NCBI RefSeq assembly: GCF_007752135.1
Contig: NZ_CP036298.1
Coordinates: 2,666,001 to 2,730,000 of the forward strand
DNA length: 64,000 nt
Source: Aureliella helgolandensis
Lineage (GTDB): Bacteria; Planctomycetota; Planctomycetia; Pirellulales; Pirellulaceae
Direction of reading: 5' to 3'
The translations under genes were made by a program, and so were the position numbers. Positions within the stretch are counted from its first letter, which is position 1. Each line of letters starts with the position of its first letter. Below are positions 19,245 to 28,900 of this stretch, piece by piece. The notes under the pieces were generated by a model. That model was not told the origin of the DNA. It did not search any database and saw only the letters and a program-made list of their open reading frames with translations.

Positions 19245-20030
19245 CTAGGCAAAATATTCGACGGCATTTTCGAACATTTTCAGCCCCTCGCCCTTCTCAG
19301 GCTGGACCTTGCGTCGCGTCCAGAAGGGGTGGTGCGAGGCAACGATATGGCGCTCGGGGTGCGGCATCAGCCCAAAGATCCTACCGCTCGGATCGCTGAT
19401 ACCGGCAACGTTCATCTCCGCACCATTGGGATTCTCGGGAAACGGCAGAGGCTCGGTTCCGGTTTGTCCGTCGGCGGTGCAGTAGCGGAGCCCCAACTGC
19501 TGCTGTTCCAGCAATCTGTTGGCCGCCTCTCGATCACGCAACACGAATCGGCCTTCGGCGTGCGCCATTGGTAGAAAGAGCGTATCGATACCTCGTAGGA
19601 ATACGCTATTCGAATCGACGTTTTTGAGGTTCACCCAACGGTCTTCAAATCTGGCTTGGTTATTGAGTGCCAGTGTGGCTGGAGCAGCCAATTCAGCCCC
19701 GGGGAAAAAAATCCCCAGTCGCATCATGACTTGAAATCCGTTGCAAATCCCAAGCACCAAGCGTTCTTGATCACGGAATTCCGCAATCAAATCCTGAAGA
19801 TGAACTTGCAACCGCTGCGCCAAGATCCGCCCGGCAGCCACGTCGTCTCCGTAGCTAAAGCCGCCAGGAAAGCAGAGGATCTGGCAGTCTTGCCCCAAGC
19901 TTGGTTCCGCAATCAGCCGATTTACATGGACGCTGACCGTTTTCGCACCAGCGACTTCAAAAGCATGGGCCGTTTCCACGTCGCAATTGGTGCCGGGGGC
20001 TCTCAATATCAGCACTCTTGGGGTGGCCAT
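19245..20030 (-). CDS. purQ: Phosphoribosylformylglycinamidine synthase subunit PurQ
   Basis: 261 residues. This is the glutamine amidotransferase subunit of FGAM synthase, which supplies ammonia to PurL in step four of purine synthesis. The class I amidotransferase nucleophile is Cys96 in LVLGICNGFQ. CFPGGFSYGDDVAAGRIL is a PurQ signature, and the His/Glu of the triad lie in MPHPERH near the C-terminus. The start APGTNCDVETA is also typical. purL and purS are not next to it, so the genes are dispersed in this genome. Confidence 0.96.
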   Translation of the reverse strand: MATPRVLILRAPGTNCDVETAHAFEVAGAKTVSVHVNRLIAEPSLGQDCQILCFPGGFSYGDDVAAGRILAQRLQVHLQDLIAEFRDQERLVLGICNGFQVMMRLGIFFPGAELAAPATLALNNQARFEDRWVNLKNVDSNSVFLRGIDTLFLPMAHAEGRFVLRDREAANRLLEQQQLGLRYCTADGQTGTEPLPFPENPNGAEMNVAGISDPSGRIFGLMPHPERHIVASHHPFWTRRKVQPEKGEGLKMFENAVEYFA

Positions 20031-20120
20031 AGGTCTCTTTCCTTACACCTTCAAACAAGGATCCCTACGCCCTCAGAATGCACCTCTAAACGCATCGCTG
20101 GTCGTAGGGGCAACAGCCTA

Positions 20121-20305
20121 TCAAACTTGCCTTGACTGACCAGAGGGGGAGACCTGCGGCGCCTCGTCCTCGGCACGAATGTCCTCTTCCGCTGCTCGCG
20201 CTACCAACGCACCTACCGCCGCACCCAATCCAATATAGGCGCCCGGAATGGCCGCGAAATGCCAAAACCGGCACAGCAGGTCGATGCCCCCCCAAAGTCA
20301 CGCAT
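20121..20305 (-). pseudogene. Possible small membrane protein, frame broken at a run of seven G
   Basis: From ATG 20303-20305 the frame reads MRDFGG and then enters a run of seven G (C run at 20287-20293 on the plus strand). With one more G in the run the frame would continue with IDLLCRFWHFAAIPGAYIGL, a Gly/Ala-rich membrane helix, and an acidic, polar tail to the stop at 20121. The total would be about 61 residues. The hydrophobic helix followed by an acidic amphipathic segment looks like real protein, but no family is recognised. It lies 90 bases upstream of purQ on the same strand. The break may be a sequencing error in the homopolymer or a real mutation. Confidence 0.4.
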
Positions 20306-21106
20306 CCTCACAAGCAATTCGTGCTCGGACTCGGACAGGGACTCGTGCTCGGCGTTCTGGCTTCTGTTCGTTTTGCCTCCAAGGAACGTCTTATGGAGTT
20401 CGACAACGAATGACTCGTTGAAATGCGGGTGATAACGACGATCCGGGGGGCGATGCTAGGTTGGTAAATGTATTGCATCGTTCACGGACCGGGGGGCCAT
20501 GCTACTTTTTTCACGGACCACGGGGTCCATGCTACTTTCTTTCCCCACGGACCGGGGGTCCATGCTACGCCGTTTACGGAGCGGGGGTAGATATGCTGAG
20601 GAACATCACGGTCCAGCCGGCCGTCAGCCGGGCCGTGCTAGGCTGCTGATGCGAACATGCTACGCTAGTGCCCCGTGATGGAATCGACGGTCCGCTCGCC
20701 ACCGGCAGAGAAAATGCACTTCTCACTGCGTCGGCTGGTCGAGACAAACTCTCCCACCGCTCGAGCTAGGCTGGGGGAACCGCCAATCCATGATGGGGAA
20801 TGCTACCTTCGCGATAAGAATGAAAACGCAGCGGAATCAACTTCCCTTGACGCGTCGAGTTTTGGTTTTTGCGTTAAAATTCAAAACGCGACGGGATCTG
20901 CAGGCGGCCAGCGACTGCATCCTTAAGCCAATTGTCCAATTCGAGGCTGGTGGCAAGCCCCCCAACCGCTGGCTGGGACTTGGCGGCCCCGTCTCGAAGA
21001 TTCCAGTCAAGCGATCGACGACTGAAGCTCGCCCGGCCCGCTGACCGTGTGGCGGACAAAGTCGACCTAAAAATTTGCAGGTTTCGTAGTTAAAGAAAGC
21101 CAATTG
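20306..21106. other. Intergenic region holding the GC-rich repeat cluster
   Basis: About 800 bases before the SMP-30-like gene. The first part carries the imperfect repeats described separately. The rest holds only short frames without protein character. The motif ATGCTAC recurs outside the main cluster, near 20657 and 20804, which suggests more decayed repeat copies. Confidence 0.4.
20441..20600. repeat. Cluster of imperfect GC-rich repeats
   Basis: The consensus is CACGGACCGGGGGTCCATGC followed by TAC. Three good copies start at 20483, 20512 and 20546. A diverged copy starts at 20575 and a partial one lies at 20443-20460. Start-to-start spacing is 29, 34 and 29 bases. Each unit holds GGACC-N-GGTCC or a near match, so two copies could form short hairpins (loops GGG and ACGG). 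T-rich segments separate the units. The spacers are too short for CRISPR. Confidence 0.7.
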
Positions 21107-22075
21107 ATGAGCCAGACCACCGATGCACAACTACTGTTTCTGCCCGATAGCGAATCGCTGAGGTTCCTTCCCGAAGGCCCAACCGCTTTGGGAAGTGGAC
21201 GATTTAGCTGGGTAGCCATCCAGCATGGAGCGGACGCTCAAAACGGTTCTTTGAACATCTTCGATGTGGCGTCCGGTACCAATCAACAGTATGCCTTGCC
21301 AGGTCGCCCTGGATTTGCCAAGCCCACCAATCGCAGCGATACGTTCGTGGTGGGCTGTGAACGAGAATTGGGCCTCTTCAACACCGAGAGTCGACAGTGG
21401 CAGAGCATTGCAAGCGGAATTGATGCCGATCGCGACGGAACCATCATCAACGACGGTACAGTGTATGCTGACAATCTCGTCTTCGGCACTAAGGATTTGG
21501 AATTCAAAACGCCCAAAGCTGGTTTGTACCTTTTCCGTGCCAGCGACCAGCAGCTCATTCGCCTGCGCGATGATCAAGTCTGCAGTAATGGAAAGGATGT
21601 CATGGACTCCGGCGATGGCGGCCTACACCTCATCGATATCGACTCTCCAACCAAGAAGGTTGTCCGCTATCGATTGAACCTCGACGGTGGGGAGTTGAGC
21701 GAGTGTGAAACCATCGTAGACCTCAACGACCTCCCGTCGGTTCCAGATGGTATGACGCTGACGCCAGATGAGCAGAGCATGATCATCAGCTTCTACAATC
21801 CCAACCCTGCAGAATTTGGTGAAACGCGGCAGTACAGTCTCTTGAACGGCCAACTCGAGCATATTTGGCGGACCCCGCAGAGTCCTCAGAATACGTGCCC
21901 CTTGCTGTTGGAAATGCCTGACGGTTCGGTCAAGCTGATCATAACCACCGCCGTAGAGCACATGCCCAGTGAGCGCAGGCAAGATGCCAAGCTCGCCGGT
22001 GGCCTCTTTGTGGCAGAGACCTCCTTCGCCACTTCACCGGCAACACCGATGTTTCCCATTGATCGGTTCTTGTAG
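21107..22075 (+). CDS. SMP-30/gluconolactonase/LRE-like beta-propeller protein
   Basis: 322 residues from ATG 21107; a TTG one codon upstream is also possible. A six-bladed propeller of the SMP-30 type is indicated by GTIINDGTVYADNLVFGT (metal-site Asn/Asp region), NGKDVMDSGDGGLHLIDIDS and VPDGMTLTPDEQSMIISFYN (Asp in the DG-x-x-x-x-x-D position). Family members are calcium- or zinc-dependent lactonases acting on sugar lactones. No signal peptide is present, so it should be cytoplasmic. folP starts two bases after its stop codon, so the two are probably co-transcribed. Confidence 0.8.
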   Translation: MSQTTDAQLLFLPDSESLRFLPEGPTALGSGRFSWVAIQHGADAQNGSLNIFDVASGTNQQYALPGRPGFAKPTNRSDTFVVGCERELGLFNTESRQWQSIASGIDADRDGTIINDGTVYADNLVFGTKDLEFKTPKAGLYLFRASDQQLIRLRDDQVCSNGKDVMDSGDGGLHLIDIDSPTKKVVRYRLNLDGGELSECETIVDLNDLPSVPDGMTLTPDEQSMIISFYNPNPAEFGETRQYSLLNGQLEHIWRTPQSPQNTCPLLLEMPDGSVKLIITTAVEHMPSERRQDAKLAGGLFVAETSFATSPATPMFPIDRFL

Positions 22076-22077
22076 TC

Positions 22078-22956
22078 ATGCAAAAGTCGCAAGCACTCCA
22101 CTCCGCAGATATCCCATGGCGATGCACAGCGTGGCAATTGCGCACTCGCAGCCTCGAATTCGGTGACTTGCCCGCATTGATGGGGATCGTCAATGTCACC
22201 CCCGATAGTTTTTCGGATGGAGGCAAATACTTCACGCCCTCGCAAGCCGTCGACCATGCGTTGCGGCTCGAAGACGCGGGGGCCAGCATTCTCGATGTCG
22301 GTGGCGAAAGCACCCGTCCCTACAGCGATCCGGTAGCAGCGGAGGAAGAGTGGCGCAGAATTGAACCCGTTCTCGGGTCGCTAGTCGGCAGAGTATCGAT
22401 TCCAATCTCGATTGATACGTCCAAGAGTTCCATCGCACGCCGCGCGACCGAAATGGGTGTCGAGATCATCAACGACGTAACGGGTTTGGAGGGGGACCCC
22501 GAGATGCTCGCCGTCGCTGCACAATCGGCTGCAGGAGTCTGCGCCATGCATATGCAAGGCACCCCTCAATCCATGCAAGACGATCCACATTATGAAAACG
22601 TTGTCCACGAAATCTATGACTACTTGCAACAGCGTGACCATGCGTTGCAGGCAGCCGGTATTGATGCCAATCGCATCTGCCTCGATCCGGGCATCGGCTT
22701 CGGAAAATCCCACGCACACAACTTGGAACTGCTGCGAGGGTGCCAAAAATTCTTAGAATTGCGGCGGCCGATCCTGATCGGACATTCGCGTAAAGGCTTC
22801 ATTTCCAAGATATTGGGAGCCCCGTCGACCGATCGAACACTGGGCAGCCTTGGCGTGAGTCTGGCGCTAGCCGCCAAGCAAATTCCACTGCTGCGCGTGC
22901 ACGACGTGGCGGGAACTCAGCAAGCACTCGCCTGCTTCGCTGCGTGCGGCTTATGA
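22078..22956 (+). CDS. folP: Dihydropteroate synthase
   Basis: 292 residues. It condenses 6-hydroxymethyl-dihydropterin diphosphate with p-aminobenzoate in folate synthesis. Family signatures are LMGIVNVTPDSFSDGGKY (residues 34-51), GASILDVGGESTRPYS, IPISIDTSKSSIARRA, GVEIINDVTGLEGD and RPILIGHSRKGFISKI. The N-terminal ~30 residues precede the conserved barrel. It is tightly coupled to the SMP-30-like gene upstream. Its last six bases overlap the end of the convergent dehydrogenase gene. folC, a later step, lies at 48473-50005. Confidence 0.96.
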   Translation: MQKSQALHSADIPWRCTAWQLRTRSLEFGDLPALMGIVNVTPDSFSDGGKYFTPSQAVDHALRLEDAGASILDVGGESTRPYSDPVAAEEEWRRIEPVLGSLVGRVSIPISIDTSKSSIARRATEMGVEIINDVTGLEGDPEMLAVAAQSAAGVCAMHMQGTPQSMQDDPHYENVVHEIYDYLQQRDHALQAAGIDANRICLDPGIGFGKSHAHNLELLRGCQKFLELRRPILIGHSRKGFISKILGAPSTDRTLGSLGVSLALAAKQIPLLRVHDVAGTQQALACFAACGL

Positions 22957-23979
22957 AACACCACCATCTTGCGGTAGCTTGGTAGGTCGATGCAACTTCG
23001 TTATCTGGCCCGCTTCGGAATAGTCGTAGAAACCGCGTCCAGTTTTTGTTCCTAGCCGCCCCTGTTCCGTATGCTGCTGGACCAGGGCCAGCAGTTGGGC
23101 GCTGTCCACCTCCGTGGGAGAAGCCCAACGCGCATTGCTCAACACTTGCTCAATCACGTCCAGCCCGATTCGATCCATCATGCCAAATGGTCCCAGAGGC
23201 ATCCCCGTCACTGCCTTCCAAGATTGATCGATCGTGTCGGGATCAGCCACATCCAACGCGGTCAGCTCCAAAGCGGACTTGAGGACAGACTGCAACAGCC
23301 AGTTAAAGATATAGCCAGGATGCTCTCGCCGAAGCAGGAGTGGTTCAATACCGATCCGCACCACCATTTCGCGGAGTGCTTCCACGACTGCTGGATCGGT
23401 CGCGTCGCACCCGACGATATCGGCCACCGAATCGCGTAGCACAGGCACGTGGAAGTGCAGGTGCGCAAATCGGCGCGGCTCCGTAACGTAAGCAGACAGC
23501 ATCGACGGTACAAAGTAGGAGCTATTGGACGCGATGATCGTGTCGGTGCCGGCCAACTTGCTAATCTGCCTCAGCGTCCGTTTCTTGATCGAGACCTGTT
23601 CAGGAACGCACTCCAGGACCAAATCGATTTTGCGCGCAAGTTCCATTCCGTCCGCAGCGTCTCCCTCCGCAGCTTCCCGCAGGGGCGTCGTGAAGACTTC
23701 CGCCAGCGAACAACTCATTGCGATGCGTTCCATCCAAGAGGGCTCAACGGGAAGGGGAGTGGAGTCGGTAACGCTAGGCGCTGCAACTCCTACTCCAGCT
23801 GCATTCTCAGAGGGCGCTGGCAGCGTTTTGAGCCACTGCCAAGCATCGTCACACACCTCTTGAGACTTGTCGACCAGTGTGACCCATAGACCGTGCTGTG
23901 CCATTCGAGCCGCAATCTGGCGACCGACCCATCCGGCTCCAACAATCACAGCATGATCGATTTTTGCAGTTAAACTCAC
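22951..23979 (-). CDS. 3-hydroxyacyl-CoA dehydrogenase family protein
   Basis: 342 residues. A Rossmann NAD-binding start is seen in HAVIVGAGWVGRQIAARMAQ. TIIASNSSYFVPSML matches the family's substrate-binding region, and the C-terminal helical domain has EHPGYIFNWLLQSVLKSAL and GTKTGRGFYDYSEAG. The catalytic histidine region normally reads HFFNPV but is HLHFHVPV here: the His-Phe is kept and the Asn is missing. A role in beta-oxidation or hydroxybutyryl-CoA metabolism is plausible, though the substrate may differ. It overlaps folP by six bases tail to tail. Confidence 0.88.
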   Translation of the reverse strand: MSLTAKIDHAVIVGAGWVGRQIAARMAQHGLWVTLVDKSQEVCDDAWQWLKTLPAPSENAAGVGVAAPSVTDSTPLPVEPSWMERIAMSCSLAEVFTTPLREAAEGDAADGMELARKIDLVLECVPEQVSIKKRTLRQISKLAGTDTIIASNSSYFVPSMLSAYVTEPRRFAHLHFHVPVLRDSVADIVGCDATDPAVVEALREMVVRIGIEPLLLRREHPGYIFNWLLQSVLKSALELTALDVADPDTIDQSWKAVTGMPLGPFGMMDRIGLDVIEQVLSNARWASPTEVDSAQLLALVQQHTEQGRLGTKTGRGFYDYSEAGQITKLHRPTKLPQDGGVS

Positions 23980-24196
23980 GTTTAAACAGAGCTCCTCAGC
24001 TGACGCTGGAATCGTTAAATAATGGAATGGCGTTTGCGAATACTCGCGCAGAGCGGTTCAATGTAGTAGAATTGATATTCGACTGCGAGGTGTTTGCTGA
24101 CCTCGCCCACCAAACTGGGTACCTGGGCAAACTGGGTGAGCAAGCATTCGTCGAGCTTGTGATTCGCCCAATCCTTACTCCGAGGCGCTGGATCGA

Positions 24197-25552
24197 ATGG
24201 AAGTGAAGTCCCATGCGAGACTTTCGATGTGGAAAATGAGTTGCCCACGAAGAAGACGCCGCTTCGATCTCGGCGACACGCACCGCATCAGAGACTCGGT
24301 CATCGCTAGCGTCTCAAGGCTACCATACCAGGCACTCCCCTCCATCCGCTACCTCGCCGTGGCGGTATTGGTCTTGTGGAGCGTTGGGCCTCAGCTCAGC
24401 CCTCCACTGTTGGCTGACGACTCGGTTCCAGGAGTCGAAGTTGGTGAAGAAGCTGTCGGAAACGTCGCTGTGCGGACGGTTCAAATCGAATTTAAGCAAG
24501 GCGAAGCCTCGGTTTCAACCGTCGGAGAAGTACAGCGGGAGTACGCCGACGGAAGCCTACTCCTGCTAACGCCCGACGGCCAGCTGTGGACTCTCTTGCA
24601 TGACGAGATCCAATCGATTCACGACATCGACGAGCCCATGCAAGCGGCCACTTCGAAGGAGATCTACGAGCAATTTAAGGAGCAACTTCCTCCCGGATTT
24701 TCCGTGCACAAGACGCGGCATTACGTGATGGTCTACAACACCAGCCCGGCCTACGTGCAGTGGGCAGGTGAGTTGTTCGAGGGGCAGTACTCGCGCTTCT
24801 ACAACTACTGGAAATCGCATGGCATCAAGCTGGACGAGCCACGTTTCCCCCTCGTCGCGCTCGTCTTCAGCGACAAGGCCTCCTATTCGCGGTACGCCAC
24901 TCATGAAATTGGTCAATCGGCCGAATCGATGATTGGCTACTACAACATGAAAACGAACCGCATGGTTTCGTACGATCTAACCGGGGTGGACGGAAGCGTT
25001 CCGAATGGTCGGCGTGTGACGCGAACCCAGATTGTCAAACAAGTCCTGGCGCAACCTCAAGCAGAGCGAACCGTCTCAACCATCGTGCACGAAGCGGTCC
25101 ACCAACTTGCGTTCAACAGTGGATTGCAAGTTCGTTTGGCTGCCAACCCTCTTTGGGTTTGCGAGGGCTTGGCGATGTTCTTCGAGACGACCGACATTGG
25201 CAACACACGCGGATGGGGCGCTATCGGAAAGGTGAACTATCACAACTACGTGATGTTCGGCAAGTACCTGCCGTCTCGAAAGCCTGCTTCGCTTCCCGAA
25301 CTGATATCCGACGATTCGAAATTTCGCGATTCGGCCACTGCCAGTCAAGCCTATCCGGAGAGCTGGGCACTGACTTACTTCCTCATGATGACGCGAAATA
25401 AAGACTTCGTGGCCTACATGAAATCGATGCAGCAACTCCCCCCCCTGGGCGAGACCTCGCCTCGAGAACGCATCGATTTGTTCAAGCAGCACTTTGGCGA
25501 GTTGGGAGAGCTCGACCAAGATTTCTTACGCTATGTTACGCGTCTCCGTTGA
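24197..25552 (+). CDS. DUF1570 protein, secreted gluzincin-like metalloprotease fold
   Basis: 451 residues from ATG 24197; internal starts such as 24227 are possible. After ~45 polar residues a hydrophobic export signal is present (IRYLAVAVLVLWSVG). The C-terminal half holds a zinc-peptidase pattern: TIVHEAVHQLAF with His298, Glu299 and His302, and a candidate third ligand, Glu323 in LWVCEGLAMFFE. This is the DUF1570 arrangement. The N-terminal part, residues ~80-150, is beta-type. It probably acts outside the cytoplasm; the substrate is unknown. It stands alone, with 217 bases upstream and 444 bases downstream free of genes. Confidence 0.83.
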   Translation: MEVKSHARLSMWKMSCPRRRRRFDLGDTHRIRDSVIASVSRLPYQALPSIRYLAVAVLVLWSVGPQLSPPLLADDSVPGVEVGEEAVGNVAVRTVQIEFKQGEASVSTVGEVQREYADGSLLLLTPDGQLWTLLHDEIQSIHDIDEPMQAATSKEIYEQFKEQLPPGFSVHKTRHYVMVYNTSPAYVQWAGELFEGQYSRFYNYWKSHGIKLDEPRFPLVALVFSDKASYSRYATHEIGQSAESMIGYYNMKTNRMVSYDLTGVDGSVPNGRRVTRTQIVKQVLAQPQAERTVSTIVHEAVHQLAFNSGLQVRLAANPLWVCEGLAMFFETTDIGNTRGWGAIGKVNYHNYVMFGKYLPSRKPASLPELISDDSKFRDSATASQAYPESWALTYFLMMTRNKDFVAYMKSMQQLPPLGETSPRERIDLFKQHFGELGELDQDFLRYVTRLR

Positions 25553-25996
25553 CCTAGCAGTAGTGCGTTCGATCCGAATTCAGCCCGACGCGCACTGCAC
25601 CAAGTCGATTTGGGGCCTTTGGATCAATTGGTGTCGCCAGATCGCTCCGCCGATCGGCGTGTTCCCGAACGAACCGTCGGAGCGGTTCGACGACTATCCG
25701 CCAATAATGGTTCCAAAAGTCCTTAGCTGAGCGTTTCGGAGAGAACTCTCTAGTTCAGACCACTTTTTTGTGTCCAGTCCGAGCTCCTCCCGCCAGCGGC
25801 CGACTCAATGCCCCCGAGTGTCTTGGCTTGGCGGCAAGATTGCAGCCACATTGCGAAGTGTGTAGGATGGCAGGAGTTCCTCGACTCCCTCCCTTCAGCA
25901 GCCAGCCTTCCTAAGCTGCCGATTTGCGACACCCCCTCCCGCTGGCGGTCAACAAGTGCGTCTTCGCCTGCTAGCAGATTCCCGCGAGTGCGTTTG
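25553..25996. other. Intergenic region with an inverted repeat
   Basis: 444 bases before the DUF1549/DUF1553 gene. An inverted repeat CGCTCCG (25643-25649) with CGGAGCG (25678-25684) encloses the palindrome CGCCGATCGGCG, and might form a cruciform or terminator for the DUF1570 gene, without a T run. An in-frame extension of the downstream gene to 25808 is possible but has no export signal at its start. Confidence 0.35.
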
Positions 25997-28900
25997 ATGC
26001 TGCACATTTCTTCGGTTGTAAACGGGCGACAGCCCCTCCACCTCCTCCTGGGCCTACTCTGGCTGTGCCTGCTATCTCCCCCAATGAGTCGCGGGATCGG
26101 CGGCGAGCCATTTGCAAGTCCCCCAACACCTAGCCCCACAGGCGAGGCCGTCGATTTTTTCGAGAAAGAAATTAGGCCCATCTTGATCGCGCACTGCGTG
26201 GAATGCCATCGAGCCGAAGATGCCTCTGGCGGCTTTCGTGCCGATGACTCCCTCGGCTTCCAGGCGGGTGGCGATAGTGGGCCAGCCATTGTCCCAGGTG
26301 CCCCCGGGTCGAGTCGCCTGATCCAGGCGGTGCGACGGGAGGGAGAGTTGGTAATGCCTCCCGATGAGCCGTTGGCGCCCCACCAAGTCGATGCGTTGGA
26401 GCGGTGGGTTCAACTGGGAGCGGTTTGGCCCGCAACCGCCAAGCCACTCCGACCAGCCTCCATGCAGGTTATCAAAACTCACTGGGCATTCCAGCCAATC
26501 GCGGATAATCCTCCCCCGAACGTTCCCGACCCAGACAACTGGATTCAGACGCCCGTCGACGCCTTTGTGCTAGCGCAATTGAACAAGCAACACATCGTCC
26601 CCAGCCCCCGGGCCGACCGTAGAACTCTGATTCGGCGAGTCACCTATGCATTAACTGGCCTCCCACCCACGCCGGAGAAAGTCGCAAAGTTCCTCAATGA
26701 TGAATCGCCTCAAGCCTACGAAGCGTTGGTCGAGGAATTGCTCGCTTCTGCGCATTATGGAGAGCATTGGGCACGCCACTGGCTGGACGTCGCACGCTAT
26801 TCCGACACTAAGGGTTATGTCTACGCAAGAGAAGAACGCAACTGGGTCCATGCCTGGGGCTATCGCGACTGGGTCATTCAGGCTCTGAACAAGGACATGC
26901 CCTACGACCGCTTCCTACTCTTGCAACTGGCGGCCGATCAAGTGGTCGATCCCCATGCGGAAGATCTGCTGGCGATGGGCTTCCTTACACTCGGGCGGCG
27001 ATTTCTGGGTGTCCAACGCGATATCATCGATGATCGCATCGACGTTGTCTGCCGTGGAATGCTCGGCCTGACCGTCAGTTGCGCTCGATGCCATGACCAC
27101 AAATACGACCCGATACCTACTGCGGACTACTACTCCCTGTATGGTGTTTTCAACAGCTGCATCGAATCCCTGGATGCCATCCATCCTCCCGGAGATAAGG
27201 AGGCAGAAGATGAGGTGCTGGAACAGAGAAAATCGGCCCTCCGAGAGGCCCTGAGGGAAGCGCGCACAAACGCGTCTAACCGCGCGTGCAACCGAGTGGC
27301 AGACTACCTATTTGCCCAATCGGAGCTGGACAAGTACCCAGCCAACGGCTTTGACCAAATCTTTCAACCCGAGGATCTGTTGCCGGAGTTCGTGCGAAGT
27401 TGGCAACGTGCACTGCGACATGCAGAGCAAACCTCCGACCCAGTCTTTATGGCTTGGCTGGCGTTTGCAAAGTTGGACGCGGCAGACTTCCAGGCCCAGG
27501 CCGTAGCCGTAACGCAACAGTTGGCCGAGTCCTCCCCCGAACAATGCAATGCTCTGGTTCGTCAGGCTTTCGAACAACCACCGACCTCTTTTCGCGAGGT
27601 CTGCGATCGTTACGGCCTGTTGTTTACCGAGGTTCAGGCAGAGTGGATGAAATTGCTCTCCGCCGCCGACGGACAGGGTACACAGCCTCCTTCGGCTCTG
27701 CCCAACCCAGCAGCGGAAGCGTTGAGAGGGGCTGTGCTCGGAAAAAATGCTGCTTGCCAAGTACCTGCAGGCGGTATCTATAACCTAGAAACATATTTCG
27801 ATTCCGATACGGTGACCAAACTTTGGAAGCTCCAAGCGGAAGTCGATCGGCGGATTATGGAACTGGGCGGTTCCCACCGACACGCCCTAACACTCCACGA
27901 TAGGGAGCATCCCGTTGAGCCAAGAATCTTCCTACGTGGCAATCCTCTCAACCAAGGTGAGGATGTACCGCGACGTTTTCTGCAGGTTCTATCCCAGCCA
28001 ACCTCGGCTCCCTTCGAGCAGGGGAGTGGGCGGTTAGAGTTGGCCCGGGAAATCATCTCACCGGAGAATCCCCTGACTGCGCGAGTTGCTGTAAATCGCA
28101 TTTGGGCAAGCCATTTTGGGACCGGCCTAGTCGCCACGCCCAGTGACTTTGGAACGCGAGCTGCTCCTCCATCCCATCCGCAACTCCTCGATTGGTTGGC
28201 CTCACAATTTGTCGAGCAGGAGTGGAGTTTGAAGCAACTGCACCGACACATCGTATTGTCCTCCACATTCCAACAGGCATCTCGAACCGCCAATGCCCAC
28301 GCGGAGTCGCTCGACCCGCAGAATCGTTGGCTGTGGCGAATGAACCCTCAACGCCTTTCGTTCGAAGAGTTTCGAGACTCGTTGTTGCGTGCCAGTTTGC
28401 AGCTCGACCCCACGCTAGGTGGAGCACCTAGCGAGTTGTTCACTCCACCCTATATGCCTCGACGCACGGTGTACGGACTGGTAGATCGCCAGTATTTGCC
28501 TACGGTGCTGCGCGTCTTCGACTTTGCCAATCCAGACTTACACGTTCCCCAGCGGAATGAAACGACGGTGCCGCAGCAAGCCCTATTCTTTATGAACCAT
28601 CCGCTCATCCTCGAACAAGCCCAGACGCTTGCAGAGCAAGCCGGTGGAGCACCGGAGGCTACACAGCGTGTGACGGCAATGTTCCAGCATGTGTTTCAAC
28701 GTCCTCCTACGACCGCTGAACTAACCACTGCGTTGCAGTTCGTGGCATTGGAGGAAACCTCAACGGTCCCCACTCCCAGCAACACGGCCACCGATTGGGA
28801 ATACGGCTACGGTCGCTGGGATCGGGCGCAGCGACGCGCCGTGGATTTTTCCCGCTTGCCGCACTTTACGGGCACCGCTTGGCAGGGCGGTGAACACTGG

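Noticed and set aside
20441-20600. Considered as a CRISPR array
   Set aside because: The copies are imperfect and spaced only 29-34 bases start to start, leaving spacers of a few bases that are T-rich rather than unique; no cas gene lies in the window.
20461-20649. Plus-strand frame of 62 codons across the GC-rich repeats (repeating GPCYF)
   Set aside because: Its periodic sequence is only the translation of the DNA repeats; no ribosome site or homology is evident.
25808-25996. In-frame 63-residue extension of the DUF1549/DUF1553 protein
   Set aside because: It would put a polar stretch before the signal peptide that starts at ATG 25997; the shorter form is more likely.
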